Below, piece after piece: positions 1 to 10,999 of a DNA stretch of 64,000 nucleotides. Every line of letters starts with the position of its first letter. The stretch's first letter is position 1. Under the pieces are notes generated by a model. That model worked only from the letters and a program-made list of their open reading frames with translations. It made no database searches and was not told where the DNA came from. Both the position numbers and the translations under genes were made by a program. This DNA is from Isoetes taiwanensis (Eukaryota > Streptophyta > Lycopodiopsida > Isoetales > Isoetaceae), in assembly GCA_021234155.1 (NCBI GenBank), contig JAJEKV010000001.1:19057382-19121381 (forward strand). Reading direction: 5' to 3'.

Positions 1-361
1 TGGCTAAGACGAACCACATCGGGCAGAAGATCATCAATTTAATCAGGGGTGTTGGCATAGATCTGATTGCATTATGCAAGAAAGAGGATGAGAATGTGGC
101 ACAGACCCAAAGATTATTTTTAGCCAGACAATAGAGAATGTGGCTCAGCCCAGCAAGCAATCTTGATGGGCATATTGGAGATAGGTTGGAAGAAAATCTT
201 GTTGCAAATAGAGATGGCAGCATAAATACATCTCAGAGAAGACTTAGTGCGAAAGAAGTACATGGCGTAGAATTCAACATCAATATTGCTGATCCCATGG
301 GAGCAATCCAGCATGAAGATTTAACTGAAGAACAGGCTGATCAGGAGCATCAATCAATCAG
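1..361 (+). CDS. Exon-like coding fragment, unrecognised gene
   Basis: One frame stays open from base 3 to a TAG at about 129, then again from an ATG at 138 to about 383. The segment 138-361 encodes a polar, acidic stretch that includes LTEEQADQEHQSI and then runs into T-rich sequence resembling the start of an intron (AG followed by GTTCTC). A short direct repeat, GAGAATGTGG followed by C/T and CAG, occurs at about 91 and 133 on either side of the stop. I do not recognise the protein. It may be the upstream part of the exons at 1,957-2,482, because the composition is similar and the strand is the same, but I could not join the phases cleanly. The gene, if real, starts outside the window. Confidence 0.35.
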
Positions 362-383
362 GTTCTCTTTAAGTTTTTTTTAA

Positions 384-1956
384 GGGCCTTTAAGTTTTTT
401 TTTAGGTTCTCTTTAAGGCACTATCTGATTTCTGGTGATATCCACTGAATCTAATGGCATTTCCTAGCATAAGCTTTTACTTAGGCTATTTCTAGCTCAT
501 TCTGGAACCTCAACTTATGGCCCTAAAGCTACATGTGGTTTAAACTCCTTTAGATGCAACTTTATGACATGTGTATTTGTCTCATATAGGGACAATTTGC
601 CTCTTGCATTATCATCTTCCCTCAAACTCATTATTAAATATCCTAACCATGTATGCAGAGTTGTGCTGAGTCCTCTCAAAGGCCCAATATTCTAGAAAGC
701 CCAATCTTCTGAAGTGTACCCTGCACATTTAATTCTAGCTAGCTTAATGACCCTTTTGCTCTAACTTATTTGGATATGTATTATGCTTGATGCAATAATG
801 GTAATGTACGGCTTATGATAAATTATCTCTAAAGCTGGTATGGCTGTCTAAGTCTGCCCTTTACTGGGATCCCACTGGCAGTATACACATTTGTTGTCTG
901 GATATCAGGTAGACACTGGATTTATGTTTAAAATACAAGACACTATTTATGACAGGTCCCCATAAAACAAGACTTGTTATACTTTACTTTCTTTAGCATT
1001 CGTGGACAGTTCCTGCTCTTTATAGCAGTTCCTGATCTTCTTTATTGTTTATTGTCTCTACAGACATTTTTAAGTCTCTGCCTTTACCTAAGCCAAATGC
1101 CTCTTACCTTGTTGTCTTAATTTCAACTTGAAACCCTGGTGGTTGGCAAGGTGTTATTCCCTTAGACCATTGTATTATCTTTACCATTGATTATTACATC
1201 TTAGTTCCCCCAAAACTTATTCCCTCTCGTTTATGCTTTAATTAATGCCAGGTCTGTGTGCTTTTTTCATGATAATGCCACTATAATATGCAATGGGTTG
1301 TTTTTGTGGTTTATTACATATTTGGTAATACACTTCTATATGCTTATTGGGCCTCAAGGTCCTGAAGTTCTGAACTTTACATTAGAAACATGTCTGATCC
1401 TAGGATGCCCCAAGTAATCAGAGGCTGTGCAATTTTGTTTGCTGCAGATACCCCTCTGGCAGCACTTTTGGATTCTAGTGGTAATTACATGGTGTTGACA
1501 CTGGTGTCAACAATATGTTGCATGCTACCTAGGTTATGTTGTCCCATTGGATAAAAATAAAATGGAGTTAGAATTCAGGGTGGCCTTAGCCGTCAGTTGG
1601 ATAGGCCAGCATTATGTACTAGTATGTTTACTGCATGCATGCTGCATGCATGCTGTTCTTGACTGCATACTAAAAAAGGTTGTGCTGAATTATGGTGTGC
1701 TAAATACATGGTATATCTAGACTTACCATTGCTTATGATTATCTGATTATGATAATCTGATTATGCCACTAAAGGACCTCCTTGTCAGCAAGCATAAGTT
1801 ACATCATTATCTGATTATCTGATTATCTGATGTCCATTGTTTGTATCTTATTAAGAGAATTTTGCTTCCATGTTGAATTTTGCTTTTGTTGCTGCTTTTG
1901 GCATCTTATAACATTGGTCTATGCATATGCTTCAAGCGTAAACATTTATTTACAAC
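384..1956. other. Non-coding, intron-like or intergenic AT-rich stretch
   Basis: No open frame of interest on either strand. The sequence is T-rich and may be a long intron between the fragments at 138-361 and 1,957-2,029. Around 1,737-1,830 there are several copies of GATTATCTGATTATG-like units, a small local tandem repeat, and at about 1,634 a GCATGCATGCTGCATGCATGC stretch. Confidence 0.4.
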
Positions 1957-2482
1957 AGAAATTAATAAGGAGCAAGATTATGGCGGAAGTCACAAAGAAG
2001 AACAGGCTTCAACACAACCACCAGACTTAGGTATTTTTTCTTTGTCATTTCATGTATTATATGCAAATTACTAATCAGGATTTATAAATCCAGAGCAAGA
2101 AGAGGACGTTGTATCTTCTCAGGAAAGACATGCAGTCCTTGTTAACACGTTGGACTTAAGGTAACATGCATACATTATATTGATATTTTAACATGTATTG
2201 ACATTTTCATTTTTCAGTGTCCAAGAAAAAGAAGCTGTTTGTATGTTTCTAATGAAGATCTCAACTGTCAATGAGATGTACACTCAAATTCCAAAATTTA
2301 TGGCAGAACAAAACAGGTCTAGACAAAGGACTTTTAGAGGTATTCGAAACCTCAGTCAATTAGAGAAGCTAGATCTAATAGTAAAGCACTTACTAGAGCA
2401 AAATTTTGAGTTGGCTGCCAAAAAAAATGCTCACCAAGTGGGGTTTTGTGTATCTGATTTGTTTTTCGATGTCAGCTCATAG
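1957..2482 (+). CDS. Three exon-like segments of an unrecognised gene
   Basis: Splice signals outline three pieces: 1,957-2,028 after TTTACAACAG and before GGTATTTTT; 2,092-2,160 after AAATCCAG and before GTAACATG; and 2,218-2,482 after TTTTTCAG. The last piece encodes EKEAVCMFLMKISTVNEMY, then a basic stretch and SQLEKLDLIVKHLLEQNFEL, which looks helical, and ends in a stop near 2,482. The middle piece encodes EEDVVSSQERHAVLVNTLDL. Amino-acid composition and the good splice sites suggest real or recently real coding sequence. No family was recognised. It could be the 3' part of a gene that begins before the window, or a gene captured by a transposon. Confidence 0.4.
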
Positions 2483-2639
2483 TTGGCAGGCTATAAGGAA
2501 TGACTAATGCACTGATCTTTGATCTCTTAATAGACTGATTTACTGACTTGTTCTTTCTATATTCATGGTCTTGGTATTAAGAAATTGCATATAATTTTTA
2601 GTTTCTCTTTTTTTTTTTGTATGGAACATAATTTGTTTT

Positions 2640-2907
2640 ATAGAATTTACATCCGATAAAATAAAAATAAAATAAAACTACAAAATAAAAAAGGGGAATT
2701 GTTGAGAAAAGGGTATTAAGTAAATATGGGATATTAAATACAAGGTCACAAAAGGGGGGATGGTTGAGAAGAGGGGTATGAACGGAATAAGGGGATTGAG
2801 AAAAGGGTATTAACAGTATGGGATATTAAATTACACGGTCACAAAAGGAGGATGGTTGAGAAGAGGGGTATGAATGGAATAAGGGGATATTAAACATAAA
2901 AAGGAGT
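2640..2907. repeat. Purine-rich repeat array, left of the 8.4-kb element
   Basis: Two or more diverged units built from GGATGGTTGAGAAGAGG, GGTATGAACGGAATAAGG and GGGATATTAAA. The same units in the same orientation lie at about 11,346-11,760 on the other side of the transposon. This is what one expects if the transposon inserted into a pre-existing array. Confidence 0.65.
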
Positions 2908-2923
2908 AACACGATTGCAAATT

Positions 2924-2951
2924 AAACGGGAGTGTTGCATCACTCCCGTTT
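2924..2951. repeat. Perfect hairpin at the left transposon end
   Basis: AAACGGGAGTG (2,924-2,934) and CACTCCCGTTT (2,941-2,951) are exact reverse complements around a 6-base loop TTGCAT. The left half is part of the terminal inverted repeat. At the right end the corresponding second arm is diverged, so the hairpin is not shared equally by both ends. Confidence 0.8.
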
Positions 2952-3417
2952 CAAAGATTCCCTTTAAAAAAACACCAAGTTTCTAAAATAAGCCTTTTTT
3001 GATAGTTGTTAAGAATTTCTAGAGGTTTGCATTTTTTTTCATGCCATTTTGGCCCATTATTAGACGAAAACTTTGTACTTATGAAACACAAATCATAAAA
3101 ATAGCAAAATTTAGGCATAGACTTGAAGAGACTGAAAGCATTACAAAAAACAAGCACCAGAATAGAAAGGAAAAAAAAGTACTATGTTTTTAATAAATTG
3201 TTGTACATCAATATTGAAGATTCATTGTAATAAATAATGATAATTTTAATATGTAGTCATAGATCTACATCATAGTCCTCCTCATTCTTTTTTTGCTCTC
3301 TCGCCATCTCGTCCTTCGTTTTCTATCTGCTCCTTTCTTTGGAGACTTGAGTTTTGTATCCTCCTTGTTTCTGGAATGGTAGCTAAAGCTACTTCTTTAA
3401 GCTCTGCAAAGGTTGCC

Positions 3418-6400
3418 TCATCGTCTAGTGAGTCTGGAGAATGGAGGTTTGTATCTCGAGGACGTTAGTTTAGCATAATCGGATGAAGACTTGGCCCCTA
3501 ACTCCTGATTTTCATCCGGTAAAGTAGGTAAGGCAGCCAGTCTCATCTTCACAAAATGCGCGACCTCCTTATCAATATCCACGGCTACGGTTGCGGCCCT
3601 TCTTAAGTGCATGCGATAGTAGTACCGAGAACCAGAGAAAGCATCAAAGTGCCCCAATCTCACGGACGAGAACATGTCCGGGAGATGGTTGATGAGCTTT
3701 TTGTGGTTTCGGTAGTGATTCACAATCCGCCTTTGTGCACTTGGGTCCCGCAATTTCGTGAAGACTGCTGGAAACTCTAGGACGTTTGAAAAGTTTTGAC
3801 AAAGGCAGATGTTAAAGTGATCCATGGTCCTCTTCCCATCAAAACTCCAATAAGCTACATGAAGGTACTCTACCTTGCTGAGCAACCTTGGTCCTCCACC
3901 ATGGTAGTTGATGTTCGTTTTGTACCTAGTGAAGCATTTAAAGTGATATTAGCAAAAACAAGAAAACACTTGAAAACCGTAAGCAGGAAATACTATTCGA
4001 ATACACACACACGAATTAAAGAGAAAAGTAATTGTATTCGGAATAAGACTTACCGCACAAAGGTTTTCATATCCGCTCGAATCGAGAACCAAAGTGATTT
4101 TTGAAAGCTGATTCCACCAAGCCAGACTGCATGCTCGAATGGAACGTAACTAAACGCCAATGTTTGGCCGTTGAGATCTGCTTAATTCCTTCAATAAAAG
4201 CATTAAACTCTGAAAATTTGAAGGGCTGGTCGTCGTATCTGCTGTCTTTAAGCTTAAACCCATAGGGAAGATCAGCAATAACCAAAGTAAAGTCCTGTGG
4301 CTTAACCGTTCCGACAAGGTTCGTGCAATCACCATGAATGATTGAATATAAATTGTTTTGATCAAACATGCAGAATCTCTCGTAGTCGGATGGTTCTGGC
4401 TCAACAGTTCTTCTTTCAGCTAACGACCTCTCTTCCCGTGCTGTTCTAACCAAATTCATAAAGCCCTCGGGTAGGTCTTTATTTTTCTTTTTGCTCTAAA
4501 GAAAAACAAAACAACAACTGTCAAGAGATCGTTTGAAAGTGAGAGAAGGAATTCTAAGTGTAATTATTGACCCTCAAAATTTGGTGAATATTGGACAATG
4601 CGCTCGTCGGATGTGGCAATTGGGTAGAGTTCCTTGCACCTTTCCCATGTGTCGACGTTTAGCTGCTCCATCAAACATGTTTGACATGTTATGACGTTTT
4701 TTTGGCTGCAAGACGTTAAGGAAACAATGAGTTTAAACGAAAGAATGAAGGCAACGTAAAAGAAAAACAAATACAAGTCAAGCTAATTGTATTCTGGAAT
4801 ACAAACCGGTTAACTTGTGATGCTACCTCGAAACAATATGCAGAAAATAGTTCTACTACAGGACAAACACATTGCTTCTCTAAAGGAACGCATGCGTATT
4901 CCAGAATACACAGGCCAACATTCAGAGGAGCAATGTGTATTCCGGAATACACATGCCTTCCTTCACACGGGCAATGTGTATTCCGGAATACACAATGCCT
5001 TTCTAGAGACAAGCAATGTGTATTCCGGAATACACATTGCCCGTGTAAAGAAAGGCATGTGTATTCTGGAATACACTAGCCACGCCGATGTTTTTGGGAA
5101 TCTAACATGCAATAACTAATGTTTGTGTCAGAGAACTTACTTGTGTAATTCCTTTGACATTTCTTCTAGGCTAAACTCCTTATCAACAACTTTTTGGAGA
5201 AGCTGCTCGAGAAGCTCCGTGTCGGAGAAGCCCTGCATTTCCCGCCAGACGGTAATGGTCATTTCTTTTTGGGTAGTGCGTCGAGCTTTTTTTTTCTTAG
5301 TCGTCTCTTTCCCTTGCTCTTTAACTCCCTCGCTCGAACATTGTAAAATATCTGGTCCCGAGTTCCCAAATCTGTTCAAGAAGATTCACGTTAAATAGTT
5401 GATTTGCTATTCTGGAATACATTTTGTGCTTACCTTGCCATCTCTAAAAGCTAACTGGAACCAGTTGTCGTGGCCAATGAGAGACTGCCTTTTGTTGGCC
5501 TCGTCATATTTCAGGCAGCATTCAATGGCACACGCCTCCTTAAGCTCCAAGGAAAATGGCTTCTTCAGGTCCTCACCGGTACTTTTCCTTGAATATTACG
5601 CATTACTCGGCATGAACCGGATCTTGTCGATGAAGCTCATCTTTAGTTTATATTCGTTGTCAGCATTGTGGGTGTTGGCAACGATTTTCGCTTCTTCATC
5701 GGTAGAAGACCACAAGAAACAAAATAGCAGAGGACGGAGAGGTACCCGGGTTCTTCTTCTCTTTAAAAGTTGCCTTCTTGCCTTAAAGCCGTGATTGCCT
5801 CCCAAGGCGTAGTGAGTGTAGGTCTCTGCGTTTTCTCTGGTCATAGTCCTGGGGGTTTTGCACTCTTCCCTGTCAACAAGGACAACTATTGGGGCCACAT
5901 GAGCATTTGATTGCTCCTTATTACGTCTTTTCGGGTTCCTTAAGTGATCGGCATAAATTTTGCGAACCTGAAGTGGCCTTTCACCAAAGACATCATTTTT
6001 CGGTGGAAGCTTCATTGAAGTGGACGGCAAATAAATTACACCTTGCACAAACTTGTGCAGTTAATCTCTTCCATCTTTTCAATTTGTCTTGTCAACTTTT
6101 TTTTTCCTTTATAGCAACACCAGGTGCTTTACCCTTCCCTTCTTCTTCTTAGGTTCCTCGGAAATATCCCTCTGCACGCAATTAAGGCCGTCGCTTTTTT
6201 TTAGGCTCTTTAGCAAAGAATTGTGTCCCTTTGGCCGCTTCTTTGGTGGTGGTGGACGGTGGCCTTTCACGGACTTGTGATGGACTCCCAGATTGTGATG
6301 AGGAAATGCTCGGGCTCGGTTGCTCATCCTCTTCCTGCCCGGACTCGCCAGAGGGGAAGTCTTCGCTCGTTATTGCTTCCGAACATAGTTGATGATGGCA

Positions 6401-6823
6401 CCGGCGACCTCTTCTTGAGGTAGTGAGCAACATACTTGTACTGAGGGGAGGATTTACTTTCACCACTCTAAAATAGGATTCATCAACATGAATAAGGCCT
6501 TGGGATGTGCGAAAAAGGTCTCCCTCGCTGGTGGGACTCCCCGCCTACTTCACTCACGGACTGGATGGTGCCCATGCAAACAAATTCCCTCTCATCGTAC
6601 CTTTTTGCTCCAAAGCACTCCGACAGACATGTAGGAAAGTAAGTGTGCTGTACTTTCCAGAAGTACCCCTTGTAAAAAACCATTGAGTTTGAAAGTTTTC
6701 GTAGATGGCAGGCGCAGATGTCTCCTCAACCCTTCTCTGTGGGTGCGGTTTCGTTGGGATTTTAACGGTCCTCTTGTGTTGTTTCTTGCTGCCTTCTTGT
6801 CTGTGCAAATTGTGTGTAAACAC
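3418..6823 (-). CDS. ParB/sulfiredoxin-like domain fused to a beta-class DNA methyltransferase
   Basis: Spliced gene on the minus strand. The N-terminal part (6,823 to about 6,109) is basic with a KEPKKKRRP tract. About 6,048-5,433 matches the ParB/sulfiredoxin fold: a FGERPLQ-like N-terminus, PIVVLVDRE, ALGGNHGFKARRQLL (the G-[GN]-H-R/G region), then DEEAKIVANTHNADNEYK and MSFIDKIRF. Later exons by splice sites: 5,371-5,141, 4,705-about 4,575, 4,495-4,054, 3,925-3,418. The 4,495-4,054 exon has catalytic motif IV as IADLPYG (4,259-4,273). The last exon has VEYLHVAYWSFDGKR, and FDAFSGSRYYY (about 3,614-3,645) as the SAM-binding motif I. Motif IV before motif I is the beta-class order of N4-C/N6-A DNA methylases. 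ParB-methylase fusions are known in phages and bacteria; here the gene has introns and sits in a eukaryotic transposon. Breaks: a one-base loss in the A run at 4,098-4,102, and others near 6,018-6,035 and 6,530. The motif I glycine pattern is imperfect, so activity is uncertain. Confidence 0.72.
4787..5076. repeat. Array of six 18-bp palindromes inside a methyltransferase intron
   Basis: Copies of GTGTATTCCGGAATACAC or one- to three-base variants lie at 4,787-4,804, 4,894-4,911, 4,935-4,952, 4,976-4,993, 5,018-5,035 and 5,059-5,076. The last five are spaced 41, 41, 42 and 41 bp. The copy at 5,018 extends to a perfect 28-bp palindrome (5,013-5,040). Spacers share CATTGCC/GGCAAT-like ends. The array lies wholly in the intron between the exons ending at 5,141 and starting at 4,705. 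Confidence 0.9.
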
Positions 6824-7039
6824 GATCTTGTTAGAGAAAGCAGTGGCAAAAAACTATTCCAGAATACAAAATGTCTTGCGAAAAGGAAAAAACAAGGGCA
6901 AAAAGAGGACCAAAATGCCAAAACAACACTGCAATCTTGACAAAAAAACAGGTCTAAACAAGTTTTAAAAGCAGAAAAAACACCTAAAGTCACTACAAAA
7001 ATCACGGAAAAACAACCTTACAAAACAAAGAAATTTAAT

Positions 7040-7337
7040 GTGTATTCGAATACACTTTAGCCTTTGAGGAAAGGTATTAACGTGTATTCCGTAATACACT
7101 TTCGCCTTTCCTCCAAGGCAAAGTGTATTCCGGAATACACTTTCGCCTTTCCTCCAAGGCGAAGTGTATTCCGGAATACACTTACGCCTTCCCTCGGTAA
7201 AGTGTATTCGAATACACTTACGCCTTCTCCTCGGCGCTAAAAGTGTATTCCGGAATACACATTCGCCTTCCTCGGCGAATAATGTGTATTCTCGAATACT
7301 TTAAGCCTTCGAGGAAAAGCGTTATTCCGGAATACAC
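7040..7337. promoter_or_regulatory. Palindrome array in the divergent intergenic region
   Basis: Eight copies of GTGTATTC(CG)GAATACAC, some with a shorter 16-bp centre, start at 7,040, 7,082, 7,123, 7,164, 7,202, 7,243, 7,284 and about 7,320. Spacing is mostly 41 bp. Between palindromes is a second inverted repeat, TTCGCCTT then 4-8 bases then AAGGCGAA, clear at 7,141-7,163. Degenerate copies continue at 7,613-7,629 and 7,688-7,702. The array lies between the two divergent genes of the transposon, where a shared promoter or operator would be expected. Four helical turns per unit would put all sites on one face of the DNA. Confidence 0.8.
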
Positions 7338-7760
7338 TTTAAGCCGAGGAAGGCGTAATGTCCGAGGAATAAGTTGAACACACAAATGATTGTACCTTGT
7401 ACTTTCTTACTCACCTCTCCATGTTTTCTCTATGAGTATCGGAATACTGACTCTCGAATATTATATTCGGTTATACGCTATATGGGCGACTTCATTTCGA
7501 GATCGGAATACGCAAATCGAAAGGCGCCAAAATTTCCTTTTAAAGGTGTCCATTCCGTCTTGCTCGTTTTCTATGTGAAGTGGAATACGTTTGGCCTTAC
7601 TTGTTCGCTCTAGTGTATTCGGGAATAGCTTTTAGTTTGCCTTTCGCTTAATTGTTGCAGGAAGTTCTACTTTTAGTAGGCGGGCTTGTATTCTGGAATA
7701 AGAAAAGCTCTGCAGTAGAGAAACATTATCTAAACTCTACACTGTTTTGCAGTTCTTAAG

Positions 7761-10700
7761 ATGACAAACCGCTTCGTCAACAAACTTCCACCACCTTTCG
7801 TTGTCTCAAGCTCGTATGGTTCTGAGGACACGCTTGGGACCAACGTCGTTTCTTCAAGACCGGCTTTCTCCGACTCCTACCTACCGCTTCATCGTTCTTG
7901 CTTTCGAAGACACACCGAAGTCCAAAGACGTAATGGACTTCCACCACCCTTCCAACCGGCCACCAAGTCCCAGAGGCAAAGACGGCATCATCTCCTTCCA
8001 AAGAATCACCACTAGTTCGGAGCGGGCTGCCACCACCCTTTGTTCCATCCGGGGACTGCGAAGCTCCACAAAGAAAGGGTGCTCAAGAACAAGCTACCCC
8101 CTTTTGTAGTTTTCGCCTCCTTCGTGCAAACATACAAGGAACACGTAAAAAATACGTAAGACCGCGGAGATTCACTACAATTTCTCTCACCGGGACTTCA
8201 CTACAAATGAGGACTAAGCTCCAAAGATGCACTCCTCTTCACACAACAACGGTTGTGACACATGGATTTGCAGAATTCCAGTCCGCTCTAAAGGAGATGT
8301 TTGCAAGAACTCCTTTTCAAGATGGTACAAGAACAGCTGATGCCACAACCTCTTATGGGCCATCACCACCCCTTTAACATCTTGTACCTCGCCTATTAGG
8401 AACAACTTCACGTGATCTCTTTTCCTCTACAAGCACACCACTCGTGACGGAGGAAGTCACCCCGTGAGTAGAAGTTTCATCGGAAGATGAAGACACCAAC
8501 GAGGAACAAAGAGATTACATGTTCTCAAGCCAATCTTCAAAGAAATTCAAGGTGGATTTTGGTTTGAGGGCTTGCTCCTCTGCAAGAAGAAGAAATCTTA
8601 TGGATGAACAGAAAATGAGGAGACTTTTGAGAACTAAATGCTGCTCATTGGGTTGCATCAACAGACTTAACATGGCTAAATTACGAGCAGTTAGAGACAA
8701 CTACAGTTCCATGACATTGGCAGACCAGAATGCCTACTTAGCTTATCATGTAAGACCAGACCGCAACACCTTCTTGCACTACATTAACCGTCAAGAAGTT
8801 TGCCAGAAATGTTTTATGGTTGTCCACCGTTTAGGGTCCACAAGAATGTCTAGAATACACAAAAGACTGGACAAAAATCCAGCAATCGATGATCATTGTG
8901 GACCAAGAAGAGTTGTAACCATGCATGCCCTTGCTGCTGTGTCCTGGATGGAGAAATATTTTAGAGAAACATGTGAGAAGCTACCTAACAGCAACATGTA
9001 TCATTTAACTGATAACATCACCAAAAAGATGTTTTAATGAGTACAAAGAGACTTGCACTCGCCTTCAAAGACATCTCTTACTCACACTTCACCGTGATCG
9101 TGGGAAAAGTGAATTCGGTCTTGTGAAAATTCCTAGAAAACATAGAATGTCCTTTGCTCGAGGTGTGCGTAATTAAAGAGTCAACGAAACCGCAAAGACA
9201 GAGAGGTCGAAAGAAGTAAGTTCATGCTCTCCAATCTCTCACTTGTTTTAGAGAAAATGCTTTGACCTGATTTCTTCTACGATATTGTGCAATGTAACCT
9301 TGCCGGACATCGTGAACAACAAAGCAGAGAGAAGAAAGCTTGCCAAGCATAGAAAAAAAGCTCTTGAACGTCCAATCGCAATACATGTTCATTGTGATTG
9401 ATGGAATGGACCAAAAAAACAACTCTACCACATTTCTTGAACATTCCTAAAGATGTGCGGAGGAATGTTTTGTTAAGGTCCACCTTGTAGGAGCTATGGT
9501 CTTCAAAGGAAGTCTAAGGTGCAAAGTTTTTTGACGTATCCAAACTTGCATGGTGACCAACCTCACAATTACAATTCTTAACAAGGTCCTGTATGAAAGC
9601 AAGAGCAATTACCACCAATTGCTTTATCGCAACTTGACAATACTACAAGGGAGAACAAGAATCAAACACTCTTTGCATCTTTGTGCCATGTTAGTGGAGC
9701 TAGGGATCTTTAGAAAAGTGAAGCTCGGTTTCTTACTTGTAGGCCACACTCATGATCGATTGACCAAATGTTCAACATTTTTTCAGGCGCCTTTAGAAGG
9801 AAGAAGGCTTTCTGTCTTCCTTCTTTAGTTCGAATTATTGAAGATTCTTACACTCCTACTCCAGTGGTCGATCTTCTTAAAGAGACTGCTGATTTCAGAG
9901 AGTTTGTTTTCTCTCAACGTTCAAACAGAGAACAAGCTGTGAACAAGTTGAATGATCTCACCTTTCAACATCATATCAAGTTCTACTTGAAGGATGGCCA
10001 AAGCTTTCTTTGGGGAAGAAGTATACCACAACTAAGGACTGGAGTCCGCCCGGAGGGATTACGCTTCCTTAAATATATTCCAGACACTTCCTTCATAGAA
10101 CGTGCTGAGCAACTTCCTCTCAAAAATCCTAAGGAGTCCAAGCAGAAGAAAAGTACCCCAGAGTCATCCTTAAAAGCCATTGAAAATGGAATTTCCTCAG
10201 GCTTTAAGTACTTCTTAGAAGAAGATCGGATGTGGTGGAGTAATTTCTTTCTCGAACAGTAAAAATTGTTGTACAAAACATAGCTCTAAGACAGGTTGCA
10301 AGAACCATTTCAATGGCCTAACACCTTCCATCAACCCCAAAGACCAAGCAGGTCCAAGCAAAGGCTACATTTGCACCTGAAGTAGAAGACGAGGAGGACC
10401 GAGTCATGTACCTCGGACCAAGACGCAGAATGAGCCCCAAGGTAATATCACGTAAATTACCAAAGGTATGCTAATTGCTCTTCCGACCGAGGAGGATGAC
10501 AAAGGTCTAATCGCTCGATAGCAAAAGTGCTTGACACGGTCAAGGAGGAAGGCTTAGTCACTAAACTCAAGATTCATTGGCTTGCAACACGCCGAAAAAA
10601 TGCTTTTGAAGGTAGATATGAGTTAGAAATGAGAAGCCAAGGAAAAGGGAGAAAGTCCAAGAAGGTGGGTTGTAGGGACGAAATGAACCTTAATGACGTG

Positions 10701-10999
10701 ACTATATTGTGCTATGATTTTAAATTGAAATCGACAATCGCCTACTTTAAGACTATCAATTTGCTTAAAAAAAAGCTTGTAATTATGAAGAAGATGATGA
10801 AGAAGGTGGTGACAATGCTTCACCGTCTGTTGATAGTGATGAGGAAGATAACTCAAGCACTTCCTCGAAAGTGACAGTGGAAAGAAGTGAAGGTGATGAC
10901 GATGACATAAATGAACATGAGGACGCCCTGGATCCCTCTCTCATCACTCCTCACACTTTTGCACATAAGCGAAGTCTTAGAAAAAGATCAGAATTTTGA
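7761..10999 (+). pseudogene. DUF7869-type transposase-like gene, frame-broken
   Basis: Coding sequence spread over several frames. It starts plausibly at 7,761 (MTNRFVNKLPPPFVVSSSY). 8,519-9,037 encodes VCQKCFMVVHRLGSTRMSRI, a cysteine-containing region typical of the N-terminal half of these proteins. Three signature blocks follow: IDGMDQ (about 9,397-9,414), LDNTTRENKNQ (about 9,633-9,665) and LVGHTHDR followed by MFNIFSGAF (about 9,736-9,790). Conserved acidic residues in these blocks are the presumed RNase-H-like catalytic centre of the family. Next come HHIKFYLKDGQ and GLRFLKYIPD. The C-terminus (about 10,527-10,999) is a globular segment then an acidic tail DSDEEDNSSTSS and a basic end stopping at 10,997-10,999. 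Frame changes occur near 9,034, 9,180-9,400, 9,640-9,660, 9,760 and 10,790, and a one-base loss removes the aspartate after HTHDR. The family assignment is from remembered motifs; no search was run. Confidence 0.7.

Noticed and set aside
4817-5119. A plus-strand protein of 100 residues across the intron palindromes
   Set aside because: Palindromic repeats keep both strands open; the better reading is an intron with a clean donor at 5,140 and acceptor at 4,706.
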